Notes: a model not told the origin generated them from the sequence alone. Shown: positions 8,892-17,669, counted from the stretch's first letter. The stretch: DNA of 38,549 nucleotides from Chloroherpetonaceae bacterium (GCA_025056565.1 JANWWA010000006.1:112102-150650); one strand, 5' to 3'. Made by a program: numbers and translations.

Positions 8892-9656
8892 TCAGTAACA
8901 CACTTGATTTCTTCCATTTTGTTTCGCTTGATAGAGCTTTTCATCGGCTGCGGAGAGCATCTTCTCGAAATTCGGGTAGTTTATGTCAGCACAGATACCA
9001 ATGCTCATTGTAGCCTTGAGGTCTGGATGAATGCGTTTCCAATCGTAGCTCTCGACACACTTGCGAATGTGTTCAGCAAGCTGTTTTGCTTCTTCCAGAC
9101 TGGTATCAGGAAAGACCGCCACAAACTCCTCACCGCCGTAACGGGCAACCACATCTCCTGCTCGCACTGAAGACTGCCAGATGCGGGCAACGGCTTTGAT
9201 CACCTCATCGCCAACTTGATGTGAAAAGCGGTCGTTAATTTTTTTGAAAAAGTCAATATCACCAATTGCAACGGCTAGCGCTCGATTGTGATGACGTGCT
9301 TCATCAAAAATTTTCTCCAGCGTCTGGTCTAAGTAGCGTCGATTATAGATACCACTTAGCCCATCGGTGATGGCTTGGTGCTCCAGCTTTGCGTTTGCTG
9401 CCGCCAGCTCTTCTTGGGTTTGAAGCAGTTTCTCTTGCGTGCTATCGCCAATGCGCGTAATTTTCATTGCTTGGCGCAAAAGATGACGATACTCGTCAGC
9501 CAATTTTTGATACTCCTCAAAGAGCCTTTCTCGCGAAATCTCTTGGTCTGCCAGTATGGCTTCGGAGTGTTTTAGCACATCCAGCTCCGCTTTGAAAATT
9601 TCCTCAATGTCTCGAGCTTGCTTAGACTTTTCAGGCATATCATTTAGCAGAAACAC
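8892..9656 (-). CDS. SiaD-like diguanylate cyclase (GGEEF)
   Basis: Makes cyclic di-GMP from two GTP. The 254 residues comprise an N-terminal helical/coiled-coil region (about 1-92) and a full GGDEF domain (about 93-254). The domain has DGLSGIYNRRYL (98-109), a metal-binding GDIDFFKKIND (132-142) and the active-site loop YGGEEF (173-178). RAGD at 165-168 stands five residues before GGEEF, which is the RxxD inhibitory-site spacing, so product feedback is possible. There is no membrane segment. It starts 2 nt after the SiaC-like gene stop and is last in a phosphatase-kinase-SiaC-cyclase operon, the order of Pseudomonas siaABCD, where SiaC activates the SiaD cyclase. The start is GTG at 9656 or ATG at 9638. 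Confidence 0.92.
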   Translation of the reverse strand: MFLLNDMPEKSKQARDIEEIFKAELDVLKHSEAILADQEISRERLFEEYQKLADEYRHLLRQAMKITRIGDSTQEKLLQTQEELAAANAKLEHQAITDGLSGIYNRRYLDQTLEKIFDEARHHNRALAVAIGDIDFFKKINDRFSHQVGDEVIKAVARIWQSSVRAGDVVARYGGEEFVAVFPDTSLEEAKQLAEHIRKCVESYDWKRIHPDLKATMSIGICADINYPNFEKMLSAADEKLYQAKQNGRNQVCY

Positions 9657-9658
9657 TG

Positions 9659-10033
9659 TTATTTGTATGCAATCACTTTGAAAGGTAGCGTTAGGTGCTC
9701 AGCAAATTCTTCCCCTGTCTCTTGCATCTGTTCATCGGCTTCGTTATGATACCACTTTACTTCTACCTTTTTACCCTCTTTGTATGCTTTTTCGAACATG
9801 CGTAAAATGTTCAAGATGCATTTCGAAGAGCTGGTGTTAAAGTATTGCAAGCGGAACGAGAGTGTTGCGCCCTGTCCTGATTTGAAATATGCATCAAGCC
9901 AATCCATAATTGGCTGATAGAATTCCAGAGCGGACTCTGGGTAAGACTGTCCAGAGATTTCCAGTTGCCCCGTTTCTGCGTTGAACATCACACTGGGTGT
10001 CGTCTTAGTGCCTGCAATCGTTAGGTGATTCAT
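9659..10033 (-). CDS. SiaC-family phospho-switch protein (DUF1987)
   Basis: A 124-residue protein matching the SiaC/DUF1987 family. The hallmark is the strand-helix segment FRLQYFNTSSSK (about 60-71), in which the Thr (Thr67 here) corresponds to the residue phosphorylated by SiaB in Pseudomonas. The N-terminus (a T-x-x-T-P-x-V-x-F strand, then GQLEISGQSYPE) and the PIMDWLDAYF helix are also typical. In the known pathway dephosphorylated SiaC binds and activates the cyclase SiaD, while phosphorylated SiaC is inactive. Its ATG overlaps the stop of the SiaB-like gene by 4 nt and its stop lies 2 nt before the GGDEF gene, so all three are tightly coupled. Confidence 0.9.
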   Translation of the reverse strand: MNHLTIAGTKTTPSVMFNAETGQLEISGQSYPESALEFYQPIMDWLDAYFKSGQGATLSFRLQYFNTSSSKCILNILRMFEKAYKEGKKVEVKWYHNEADEQMQETGEEFAEHLTLPFKVIAYK

Positions 10034-10590
10034 ACTGTTTTGTGAATGATGATGTTAAGAATGAAGAAGGCCAGTTTATCGCTGATGTTTGTAATCAAAA
10101 ACTCCGCTTTTTCATCGGATTTACGAATCATATCAATTAGCCCTAAGCCTGCACCTTTGCTACCTTTGGGCGGCTCTTGCATTCGGCGCTGCTGATGAAG
10201 TGCTTTCAGCTCTTCGCGCGACATTTCAACAAGCGATTGGCAATACCGCCTGATTTCATCGGCTTTCTCCCGCTCAATCGCATTACCTGAAGTGATTACA
10301 AAACTTTTTTCATTTTCGCGGATGACGATTATTCCTACGCCCACCTCCTTGCCATCGCCACGCACTTCTTTCTCTGCCGAGTAGTAAAGAATGTTTTGTG
10401 CCATCTCGACAAAGACGGAAAACATTTTCTGCACCTTGCTATCGTGCCCTTGCTGCAGCTTGACCAGCTCTCCAAGCTGAACAAGCAATTCCTGCGAAAA
10501 TGCACCTTTGAACGTCATTAGCACGCGTGCGCTGGAGATACGCTGGTAGAACTCGAAAATCTCCTGAATGCCAAACTGCGATGAATTCAT
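10030..10590 (-). CDS. SiaB-family protein kinase (GHKL fold)
   Basis: A 186-residue cytoplasmic protein of the SiaB family, unusual histidine-kinase-fold enzymes that phosphorylate SiaC on Thr. Visible features are an N-terminal EIFEFYQ helix, an FKGAFSQELLVQLG segment, an N-box-like VEMAQNILYYS (Glu62, Asn66) for ATP/Mg binding, and a glycine-rich lid KGSKGAGLGLIDM (142-154). There is no HisKA domain and no phospho-acceptor histidine, as expected for this anti-sigma-kinase-like group. The ATG at 10590 was preferred to a GTG three codons upstream. It lies 56 nt after the propeller phosphatase and overlaps the SiaC gene by 4 nt, giving a kinase/phosphatase pair acting on one small substrate. 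Confidence 0.88.
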   Translation of the reverse strand: MNSSQFGIQEIFEFYQRISSARVLMTFKGAFSQELLVQLGELVKLQQGHDSKVQKMFSVFVEMAQNILYYSAEKEVRGDGKEVGVGIIVIRENEKSFVITSGNAIEREKADEIRRYCQSLVEMSREELKALHQQRRMQEPPKGSKGAGLGLIDMIRKSDEKAEFLITNISDKLAFFILNIIIHKTV

Positions 10591-10642
10591 TTGCGGCACG
10601 AAGCGGTTTTGAGTTCAGAGAGCCTTTGAAGATATGGCTTTT

Positions 10643-13600
10643 TCAGACAATTCGGATTCCCACGACGGTAATGTCATCGCGCTGAGGCTCACTGCCTTGA
10701 TGACGCCGCAATTCTTCTTCTAAAATTTGGAGCTGCGTTTCAACAGGCTTACTGGCAATAAATTTCAGGAGTTCTTTCAAGCGCTTTGCTGCAAACACGC
10801 GCAACTGTGAATCGGGCTGGTCCGCATAGCCGTCGGTGGTCAGGTAAAGCATAGTGCCTCTTTCCAGTTCAAGTTGATGCTCTGTGTATCGGCGCTCTGC
10901 TTCTCGCTGCCAGCCACCAATTGAGGATTTATCCGGCTTAATTTCGTAAAGTTCGCCATGTCGCACATAGTAAAGTGGGCGACGCGCCCCCGCAAAACAA
11001 ACGATATACTTGTCAGGCTCTGCACTTGGCTGCATTACAACTATTCCCACATCCATTCCGTCTTGACTAGCCCCAATCTCATCTGTTTGGTTTAAGGCTC
11101 GGCGCACCAATCGATGCAATTCCTCCAAAATTCTTGCAGGGCTCAAGATGCGCCTTTCAATTACAATTTCGCCTAAGAGCGACTCCCCTATCGCTGACAT
11201 AAATGCGCCGGGCACTCCATGCCCTGTGCAATCAGCGACAGCAAAAATAATTTTTCCCCCTTCTTCATGAAACCAGTAGAAATCGCCCGAGACAATGTCA
11301 CGCGGTTTGTAAAGAATGAAATGCTCGGGTAAGTGTGCCTTCAGCCGCTCTCGGTCAGGCAAAATTGCCATCTGAATTGTCTTGGCATATTCAATGCTAG
11401 CCGTAATGTTTCGGTTTTTTTCCTCCAGCTCATCTTTTTGCCGCTGAATTTCCTCATTTTTTCGACGCAGCTCGAGCGTGGCTTCTCGCACTTTAGCTTC
11501 CAGCTCTCGATTCCGCGCTTCAATTGCTTTTATGCGTTGCTTGTAGCCACCATAACTTATTGCTCCTACACCCACTACCCCAAGAATGATGGTAAGTGAT
11601 TGAAACCACAATGTTTTCCAAAATGGCGGCACAATTTCCAGCTTAATGCTTGTACCCTGCTCATCCCAGACCCCATCGGGGCCTGCTGCTTTCACATAAA
11701 AGGTGTACTCGCCGGGCTCTAAGTTGGTGTAGGTGGCTTCTCGGCGCGCCCCTGCGTAGTTCCAGTTCTTGTCGAATCCCTCGAGCTTGTAAGCGTATTG
11801 ATTCCGATTCTGTTCGTAGTATGCCAGTGCTGAGTATTCAATTGCGAATTTGTTGTATTTGTAAGGCAGCACAATTTTCTCGCTTGCTGAAATAATGCTA
11901 TCGCGCTCTGTATCGCCAACGGTTTCTTTGACAGCTACACCTGTGATAATAATTGGTGGCTTGTAAGACTTCTCGCGGAATCCTTCAGGCGAAAAGCTGG
12001 TAATGACGCCAATTCCACCAAAGTAAAGGTAGCCGCTTGCGCCTTTGTGGCTAGCTGGCAGCTCAAATTGCTGCAGCTGTGTGTTTCTTAACCCAAACTG
12101 CACCCCACTGAGTGCATCATAATTGCGGAACGCTAAGGCTTTCGCAATTCCGTCTTCGCTCTCCGCAGCAGGTAAAACTTTGGTAATGCTTTTGCGCGTC
12201 TTAAGCCATAAGAACCCTTCACTATCCTCCAAGATGCTGTAGACAATGTCACTTGCTAAGCCATCACGCTCGCGGAAAGCCGTGAAAGTTTTTCCATCGT
12301 CTGCTGTCTTGCACAGTCCGCCGCCATCTGTGCCTACCCAAATTGTCCCTGTTGAATCTTGATGAATCGCCCAGACTACATTGGAAGATAAACTCTTTGA
12401 GTTCTGTGGTTCATTCAGCATCTGTGTAAAGGTTTTCCCCTCATCTGAGGTCTTGCACAGTCCACCGCCATTTGTGCCAATCCAAATTGTTCCATCACGG
12501 CTTTCGAAAATGGTGTTAATCACATTGCTGGACAGGCTTTGAGACTTGTTTGGATTACTTTTGAAGACCGTCATTTTCCCACCTCTGTTTGTGTCGAGCT
12601 TATTGGCTTTACTTAGCAGACACAAACCATTTTTCGTGCCTATCCAAAGATTCCCTTTTCGGTCTTCACAAAGTGCCGTAATTTCATTGCTGCAAAGTCC
12701 ACTTGGATTGTCGGGGTAATGAAAAAAGTATCGCAGGCTGCCTTTCTCTTTGGCTTGCAAGCATAAACCGCTGGTTGTGCCAATCCATAGCATTCCTGCT
12801 TTATCGCGCAGTAGTGCCGTAATGTAAGCCGTTTCGAGATTGATTGTTGCGGGTTCTTCTTTTTTCTTAGCTCGCTTGCCTCTTGGAGGTGTGCGTTTTT
12901 TAGGCTTTTTTTGCTCCTCTTCATCTTTGCCTACCTGCAAGCGCCGATACACCCTTGCTTCAGGCAAGTAACGATAAAGCCCACCATCGGTTGTGCCCAC
13001 CAGCAGCGTTTCATCAGGTTCTTCCCAAATTGCTGAGACTTTTCGCACCACCAGCTTTTCACCTCGCTTTGGATTGACTGCAATTGCCTCAAACTTAGCG
13101 CTGCCGCTTGGATTGCAGAGATAGACACCGCCGCTTACTGTGCCAATCCAGAGCAAGCCTGCTCGGTCGTGATAGAGCGCAAGAATCTGGTTGTCAGTCA
13201 AGCCTAAGGCAGGACCGTAATTTCGCCAATCCTTTTTGTCTCGTGTTTTTGCATTGAACAGCCAAAGCCCTCCATTTTCTGTGCCAATCCACACTCGGTT
13301 TGAATTCGGCTCGCAAACCACTGCTGGAAAAGTTTTAATACGCTCGCCTAAGGTCGGAAAGTAAGTAATAAATTTCTCTGTCTTCGGGTTAAAGTAGCAC
13401 AGCCCATTTGCAGTGCCAACCCACACATTACCGAACCGGTCAATTGCAATGGAGAGCACGGTATCGCTGCTGATTGAGTTTTTGTCGCTTGGGTCGTGCC
13501 TGTAAGTTTTAAATGACACACCACCGTTGTCAGATCGTGCCAGTCCGCCACGTGTGCCCACCCACATCGTGCCCAGACTGTCGAAGCAAAGTGCTGTAAT

Positions 13601-14146
13601 AGCATTGTCTGGCAATGATTCTGCATTGCGTTTTTCGTGCTGAAAGTTCAGAAAAGTCTCGCCGCCATCTATCGTCTTGCATAGACCGTTTTGTGTGCCA
13701 ATCCATACCGCACCCCAGCGGTCTTCGCCGATTGCTGTAATGTCTTCATTTACAAGGCTGTTCGAGCGACGTATATCTGGCAAAATTGTTTTGAATGACA
13801 GGCCGCCGTTCTCACTTTTGGCTAAGCCACTCGGCGTGCCGACCCAGAGCGTGCCGTTTCGGTCGCAATGCAAGGCTTGGATAATGTCGCTAGGAATGGT
13901 CTTGGGGTCTTGTGCATCGTAGCGATAGATGGTAAAGGTGTAGCCATCGAAGCGGTTCAGGCCGTCGTTTGTGCCAATCCAGATAAAACCTCGCTTATCT
14001 TGCGCTATGCAATTCACTCGGCTTTGCGATAGCCCACGTCCCGTGCTAAACTGCTCAAATTTGAGCTTGAGCTCTTGTGCCCACAGTGCAGTGCACCCTG
14101 CTTCCCAGAACACAATAAACAAGGTAAGGTGACAGACTTGTCTCAT
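10643..14146 (-). CDS. SiaA-like PP2C phosphatase fused to a two-component-regulator propeller sensor
   Basis: A 1167-residue membrane protein. A signal peptide (1-24, ending ALWAQ) precedes about thirteen Reg_prop repeats (25-655) of the form [LIV]W[IV]GT-x-x-GL, enough for two seven-bladed beta-propellers, interrupted by a Lys/Arg-rich insert at about 408-433. A Y_Y_Y domain (about 760-840, with YKLEGFDKNW), one TM helix (about 847-866), a coiled coil (868-920) and a cytoplasmic SpoIIE/PP2C phosphatase (about 930-1167) follow. Metal ligands are visible in SGDFYW (Asp955), ADCTGHG (Asp972), TTDGYADQ (Asp1105) and QRDDIT (Asp1157/1158). In Pseudomonas SiaA dephosphorylates SiaC. The start at 14146 is fixed by a purine-rich RBS and the signal peptide; an upstream in-frame start would spoil the signal sequence. 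It is first in the siaABCD-like operon. Confidence 0.93.
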   Translation of the reverse strand: MRQVCHLTLFIVFWEAGCTALWAQELKLKFEQFSTGRGLSQSRVNCIAQDKRGFIWIGTNDGLNRFDGYTFTIYRYDAQDPKTIPSDIIQALHCDRNGTLWVGTPSGLAKSENGGLSFKTILPDIRRSNSLVNEDITAIGEDRWGAVWIGTQNGLCKTIDGGETFLNFQHEKRNAESLPDNAITALCFDSLGTMWVGTRGGLARSDNGGVSFKTYRHDPSDKNSISSDTVLSIAIDRFGNVWVGTANGLCYFNPKTEKFITYFPTLGERIKTFPAVVCEPNSNRVWIGTENGGLWLFNAKTRDKKDWRNYGPALGLTDNQILALYHDRAGLLWIGTVSGGVYLCNPSGSAKFEAIAVNPKRGEKLVVRKVSAIWEEPDETLLVGTTDGGLYRYLPEARVYRRLQVGKDEEEQKKPKKRTPPRGKRAKKKEEPATINLETAYITALLRDKAGMLWIGTTSGLCLQAKEKGSLRYFFHYPDNPSGLCSNEITALCEDRKGNLWIGTKNGLCLLSKANKLDTNRGGKMTVFKSNPNKSQSLSSNVINTIFESRDGTIWIGTNGGGLCKTSDEGKTFTQMLNEPQNSKSLSSNVVWAIHQDSTGTIWVGTDGGGLCKTADDGKTFTAFRERDGLASDIVYSILEDSEGFLWLKTRKSITKVLPAAESEDGIAKALAFRNYDALSGVQFGLRNTQLQQFELPASHKGASGYLYFGGIGVITSFSPEGFREKSYKPPIIITGVAVKETVGDTERDSIISASEKIVLPYKYNKFAIEYSALAYYEQNRNQYAYKLEGFDKNWNYAGARREATYTNLEPGEYTFYVKAAGPDGVWDEQGTSIKLEIVPPFWKTLWFQSLTIILGVVGVGAISYGGYKQRIKAIEARNRELEAKVREATLELRRKNEEIQRQKDELEEKNRNITASIEYAKTIQMAILPDRERLKAHLPEHFILYKPRDIVSGDFYWFHEEGGKIIFAVADCTGHGVPGAFMSAIGESLLGEIVIERRILSPARILEELHRLVRRALNQTDEIGASQDGMDVGIVVMQPSAEPDKYIVCFAGARRPLYYVRHGELYEIKPDKSSIGGWQREAERRYTEHQLELERGTMLYLTTDGYADQPDSQLRVFAAKRLKELLKFIASKPVETQLQILEEELRRHQGSEPQRDDITVVGIRIV

Positions 14147-14159
14147 TTTGCCCCCTTTT
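14147..14159 (-). promoter_or_regulatory. Ribosome-binding site fixing the start of the propeller phosphatase
   Basis: On the minus strand AAAAGGGGG at 14151-14159 is followed after 4 nt (CAAA) by the ATG at 14146. This supports the internal start that puts the signal peptide at the N-terminus, rather than a start 20 codons upstream. Confidence 0.6.
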
Positions 14160-14505
14160 GTTTTGTAGAGTGAAGAGGTTACCTGAAGTGCAGCAGGAAA
14201 TGTCAATGCAGCAAAATTTGCAATTTTTTCTCAAATCCCAGTTTAAGAAAGTGTAAAGTGTGTACAACTGGACTGGGATACAGCTAAGCCTTGCCAATCA
14301 AAAAAATTGGTCAAAATTGGTGTGTCGCCCGAGAAACGATTTTCTGCGGTTTGGGGCTAAGGTGCTGAGCACTACTACTTTTTAAGACGCATTCTCCCGA
14401 GAGCTGTGGTATTAGCTCTCCGCATTGCTGCCCTTTTCTCAACCTTGAGAGAGGCGTGCACAATGTGCTTAGTCGCTTAGCTTTGCTTGTAGGTATGCAA
14501 TAAAA
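14147..14505. other. Intergenic region upstream of the SiaABCD-like operon
   Basis: No gene is visible. It must hold the promoter of the propeller-phosphatase operon, but I find no TAnnTTTG match. A perfect 7-bp inverted repeat, GAGAGCT at 14399-14405 and AGCTCTC at 14414-14420, lies downstream of lptB. It has no T-run on the minus side and is at best a weak terminator. A second short inverted repeat (TCTCAA/TTGAGA) follows near 14440. Confidence 0.35.
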
Positions 14506-15240
14506 TCACTGATAACGATCCAAAGAGAATTTTTCGCCCAAGTAGAGCCGCCGTGCTTCCTCGTCTTCTGCCAGCTGCATCGCCGTGCCTTGTTTGAGAA
14601 TTGCGCCGTCATACATTAGGTAGGCGCGGTCAGTAATAGAGAGTGTCTCGTGCACATTGTGGTCAGTAATCAGCACGCCGATATTGCGCTGTTTGAGACT
14701 TGCAACGGTGCGCTGAATGTCTTCAACCGCAATCGGGTCAACGCCAGCGAAGGGTTCATCTAAGAGAATAAACTTCGGCTCAATTGCAAGGGCACGTGCA
14801 ATTTCCGTGCGACGTCGCTCCCCTCCTGACAAAGCATAGCCTGGTGTGTGACGAATGTGTGCGATGTTAAATTCTTCTAATAGCTGCTCAGTGCGCTCTT
14901 TTTGTTCCTTCTTGGAGAGAGAAGAAAATTGCAAAATGCCTAAAATGTTTTCTTCGACCGTCAGCTTGCGGAAAACCGACGGCTCTTGCGGCAAGTAGCC
15001 AATGCCCAGTCTTGCCCGCTTATACATCGGTTCTTTGGTAATCTCTCGCTCGTCCAAAAAGACTTTTCCTCCATCTGGCTTGATGAAGCCCACGAACATA
15101 TAGAACGTGGTGGTTTTTCCCGCACCATTTGGTCCCAGTAGCCCCACCACTTCACCTTGATGCACTTCCAGTGAAGAATCCTTTACAACGGCACGTCCTT
15201 TATAGACTTTCCTTAGACCCTTTGAACTTAGTTTTGCCAT
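14506..15240 (-). CDS. lptB: LPS export ABC transporter ATP-binding protein
   Basis: A 244-residue ATPase of the Lpt machine that drives lipopolysaccharide from the inner membrane to the outer membrane. The order is Walker [10 protein letters not shown] (36-44), Q-loop Gln85 in [14 protein letters not shown], the signature LSGGE (137-141) with the following [10 protein letters not shown], Walker [13 protein letters not shown] (Asp161, Glu162) and H-loop His194. [14 protein letters not shown] and the FAGVDPIAV stretch are diagnostic of LptB (YhbG) over other ABC ATPases. LptA, LptC, LptF and LptG genes are not adjacent. The start is the ATG at 15240. Confidence 0.95.
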   Translation of the reverse strand: MAKLSSKGLRKVYKGRAVVKDSSLEVHQGEVVGLLGPNGAGKTTTFYMFVGFIKPDGGKVFLDEREITKEPMYKRARLGIGYLPQEPSVFRKLTVEENILGILQFSSLSKKEQKERTEQLLEEFNIAHIRHTPGYALSGGERRRTEIARALAIEPKFILLDEPFAGVDPIAVEDIQRTVASLKQRNIGVLITDHNVHETLSITDRAYLMYDGAILKQGTAMQLAEDEEARRLYLGEKFSLDRYQ

Positions 15241-15592
15241 TGGCTGAATTCGGTAGTCCTTTGTTTGTGTTTTCTGGCTGTTTTACGCAATTTATTTCTT
15301 ACAGTTTGAGCTTTGTTTGCTTTTGCTACTAAGCATGCTGGCACTCGTTTCGTTCTTGCAAGCAGCCTTGCCTGCTCATTAGCATTTTGCCTTACCACTC
15401 TCCTCTTTTTCGCCGACCGTTCCCTCACCAAATTCGCCACACTCAATTTCCGTTTAGGTTTTCCCGTGCAAAATTCTTAACATTCGGCAGCACGCCACCA
15501 TAGCGTAGCGACCCAAATCACAGGGCAAGATTTGCACGCTTGCTAAATTTAGAGGCGCAAGTATTGGTTGATGTCATCTGGGTTTACTGCCG
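15241..15592. other. Divergent intergenic region lptB / gamma-carbonic anhydrase
   Basis: It holds the promoters of two divergent genes. TAAATTTA at 15544-15551 resembles the -7 element TAnnTTTG (one mismatch), 41 nt before the gamma-carbonic-anhydrase ATG. A Lys/Arg-rich minus-strand frame (15228-15446, TTG start) overlaps lptB by 13 nt and is not convincing as a gene. Confidence 0.35.
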
Positions 15593-16165
15593 ATGCCAAA
15601 GTTAATACCTTACAACGGTCATTTTCCAGTCATTCACGAGAGTGTCTTCTTGTGTGAAGGGGTAGTGGTCGTGGGAGATGTGGTCATTGACCGAGATAGC
15701 AGCGTTTGGTTTAATTCAGTGGTGCGCGGTGATGTGTGTTCCATTCGCATTGGCGCACGCACCAACATCCAAGACAACTCCACGCTTCACGTTACACACG
15801 ACACAGGCCCACTCTACATCGGCAACGATGTTACGATTGGTCATCGTGCCATGCTCCATGCTTGCACTGTTCACGACTTTGCGCTGATTGGGATGGGCGC
15901 TGTGCTGCTTGATGGCTGCGTGGTAGAATCATACAGTATGGTTGCAGCTGGCGCGGTGGTGCGGCCGAATTTTGTAGTGCCCTCTGGTATGCTGGTAGCT
16001 GGTGTGCCCGCTAAGGTCATTCGTCCCCTCACGGATGCGGAACGCGCCCAGATTGTTGAATCTTCTCAAAACTACTTGCGCTATGTCCAGACTTATCGCA
16101 AGAGCAACGTTTCGTTCGAAATTGCAAGGCCTTTTAGTTTAACTAATGAATGTAGAACTCCTTGA
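15593..16165 (+). CDS. Gamma-carbonic-anhydrase-family hexapeptide protein
   Basis: A left-handed beta-helix protein of 190 residues. Hexapeptide repeats run from about 18 to 145, with the family's RGDV (45-48), a DNSTLHV strand and the metal ligands His66, His84 and His89 (GHRAMLH). It resembles YrdA/PaaY/CaiE-type gamma carbonic anhydrases; many of these bind zinc or iron but show little or no CO2 hydration, so activity is uncertain. It ends 6 nt before the metallo-beta-lactamase-fold gene and is probably cotranscribed with it. The start is the ATG at 15593. Confidence 0.9.
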   Translation: MPKLIPYNGHFPVIHESVFLCEGVVVVGDVVIDRDSSVWFNSVVRGDVCSIRIGARTNIQDNSTLHVTHDTGPLYIGNDVTIGHRAMLHACTVHDFALIGMGAVLLDGCVVESYSMVAAGAVVRPNFVVPSGMLVAGVPAKVIRPLTDAERAQIVESSQNYLRYVQTYRKSNVSFEIARPFSLTNECRTP

Positions 16166-16171
16166 GCAACA

Positions 16172-17557
16172 ATGAACCAGACTGTTCGGGCGCCTAAACG
16201 CATCTCTAATAACTTCTTCTCCTACGGCAATGGTATCTTCCGCGTCAGCGGCTCTGAAATGGCACTATGTGCTTACTTGGTTGAGACTTCAGAAGGACTT
16301 ATCCAAGTTCACACCGTGCCTGAGCTTTTCAAAACTTACTTCCCGCATCTCAAGAAACTGCCTATTGCTGCAGTGGTTGGTGCCCCAGTTGTCAATCAAT
16401 TAGGCGATACGCACACTGGCTATGAATTTGAACTCTGGACTGCCCGCTTTTTGGACTTTGCCAAGCCGCATCGTCTGAAATTCATTGGTGAGGAAGCGCA
16501 CCTCAAAACGCTCTATCAACGCCTTGAAATCACGATGAATGGCGATTTTGTGCATGATGAATTTGGCAACAAGCAAGCGAAGTTTGTGCCACGCCGCTGG
16601 GTCGATGAAGTCTTTGATTGGCAACCCACGCTCAATGGCTACTCGTTTGGCAATGTTACGATTGACACCTCTAATCCCCATGCGGTTCGCATCTACGACA
16701 AGGGCAAACTGATCTTTGATGGTGAGCAATACCCTGTAAGCAGCGGTGCGACGACGGGTGCGCTCTATGTAGATATGCTTCTCTCGCAAGTCGAGCCTTT
16801 CAAGTGGGACCCAAATAGACTGGGCTTAATTGTAGGTGGCAATGGCATCGGCACGAAGCCCGGCGTAACCAGCAATTTTATCGTGTTCTTTGCTGACCGC
16901 TTGATTTGGATTGACCCGCCTGCTCGCTGCTACGAAAAAGCTGCTCAGCTTGGCATCAACCCTGACTATTTGACAGAAGTAATGATTACGCATTGCCACG
17001 AAGACCATATTGAGGGCTTCAGCGGACTTTTGCAGCGCAAAATCGACCGCAAAGAGCGCTTGGTATTGCTTAGCACGCCGCCCATCTACACGCAGCTTAA
17101 AGCAATTTTCAATCCAGTGTTTGGCAGCGACATTTCTGCACATATTGATTTCAAAGATCTGACCGACCGCCACATCTCGGAAAACTACTACGGTTGCTGT
17201 ATTGACATTCGGGAAAATTACCATCCGATTCCAACCTTTGGGCTGCGTCTTAGTTACAATGGTCGCACCATCGGCATCTCTGGCGATGTGCTCTACTCAC
17301 GCCGACTTTTGGAAGCACGCTTGAAAAATGGCTCTATTGACCAAGAGCAATATGAAAAACTTTCGCCGCAATGGTTTGCAAACTGCGAAATTCTGCTGCA
17401 CGACACAACGGTTTCGCGCGACCCTGTGCATACAGACTTGGAAGACGTAGAGGAATTGGCGCAAGACATTCCACACGTGAAGACCTTTGGCTATCACTTT
17501 GGCGTACGCTTTGAGTCTGACTATGTCAAGCCGACACAATTTGGCGACCGCTTCTAA
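16172..17557 (+). CDS. Metallo-beta-lactamase-fold hydrolase with a long N-terminal extension
   Basis: A 461-residue protein. The C-terminal half (about 215-445) is a metallo-beta-lactamase fold of the RNase Z/arylsulfatase-like kind. It has VGGNGIGTKPG for the first strand turn, the metal motif THCHEDH (His274, His276, Asp278, His279), ISGDVLY with the bridging Asp372, and late histidines His420 and His442. The first 200 residues, starting with a segment that reads like a second, degenerate MBL-like or regulatory domain (FRVSGSEMALCAYLVET), do not match anything I recognise. No signal peptide is present. Substrate unknown; tRNA 3' processing is unlikely given the architecture. It follows the gamma-carbonic-anhydrase gene by 6 nt. 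Confidence 0.75.
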   Translation: MNQTVRAPKRISNNFFSYGNGIFRVSGSEMALCAYLVETSEGLIQVHTVPELFKTYFPHLKKLPIAAVVGAPVVNQLGDTHTGYEFELWTARFLDFAKPHRLKFIGEEAHLKTLYQRLEITMNGDFVHDEFGNKQAKFVPRRWVDEVFDWQPTLNGYSFGNVTIDTSNPHAVRIYDKGKLIFDGEQYPVSSGATTGALYVDMLLSQVEPFKWDPNRLGLIVGGNGIGTKPGVTSNFIVFFADRLIWIDPPARCYEKAAQLGINPDYLTEVMITHCHEDHIEGFSGLLQRKIDRKERLVLLSTPPIYTQLKAIFNPVFGSDISAHIDFKDLTDRHISENYYGCCIDIRENYHPIPTFGLRLSYNGRTIGISGDVLYSRRLLEARLKNGSIDQEQYEKLSPQWFANCEILLHDTTVSRDPVHTDLEDVEELAQDIPHVKTFGYHFGVRFESDYVKPTQFGDRF

Positions 17558-17669
17558 CCTACTTCCGCCTCAGTGCTCTGCTGCTAAATCAGCCAAATCG
17601 TCCGTTTCCAAATAGCCAATTTTCTTGCGTCCGCCGCTTTTGTTTTGCGAATACTCTATCTTCAAACAA

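Noticed and set aside
14399-14420. 7-bp inverted repeat downstream of lptB as a terminator
   Set aside because: No T-run follows on the minus strand and it lies 86 nt after the stop, so it was not listed as a separate terminator.
15228-15446. Lys/Arg-rich minus-strand frame of 72 codons just before lptB
   Set aside because: TTG start, no ribosome-binding site, overlaps the lptB start by 13 nt, and its basic composition looks like a by-product of the T/C-rich intergenic strand.
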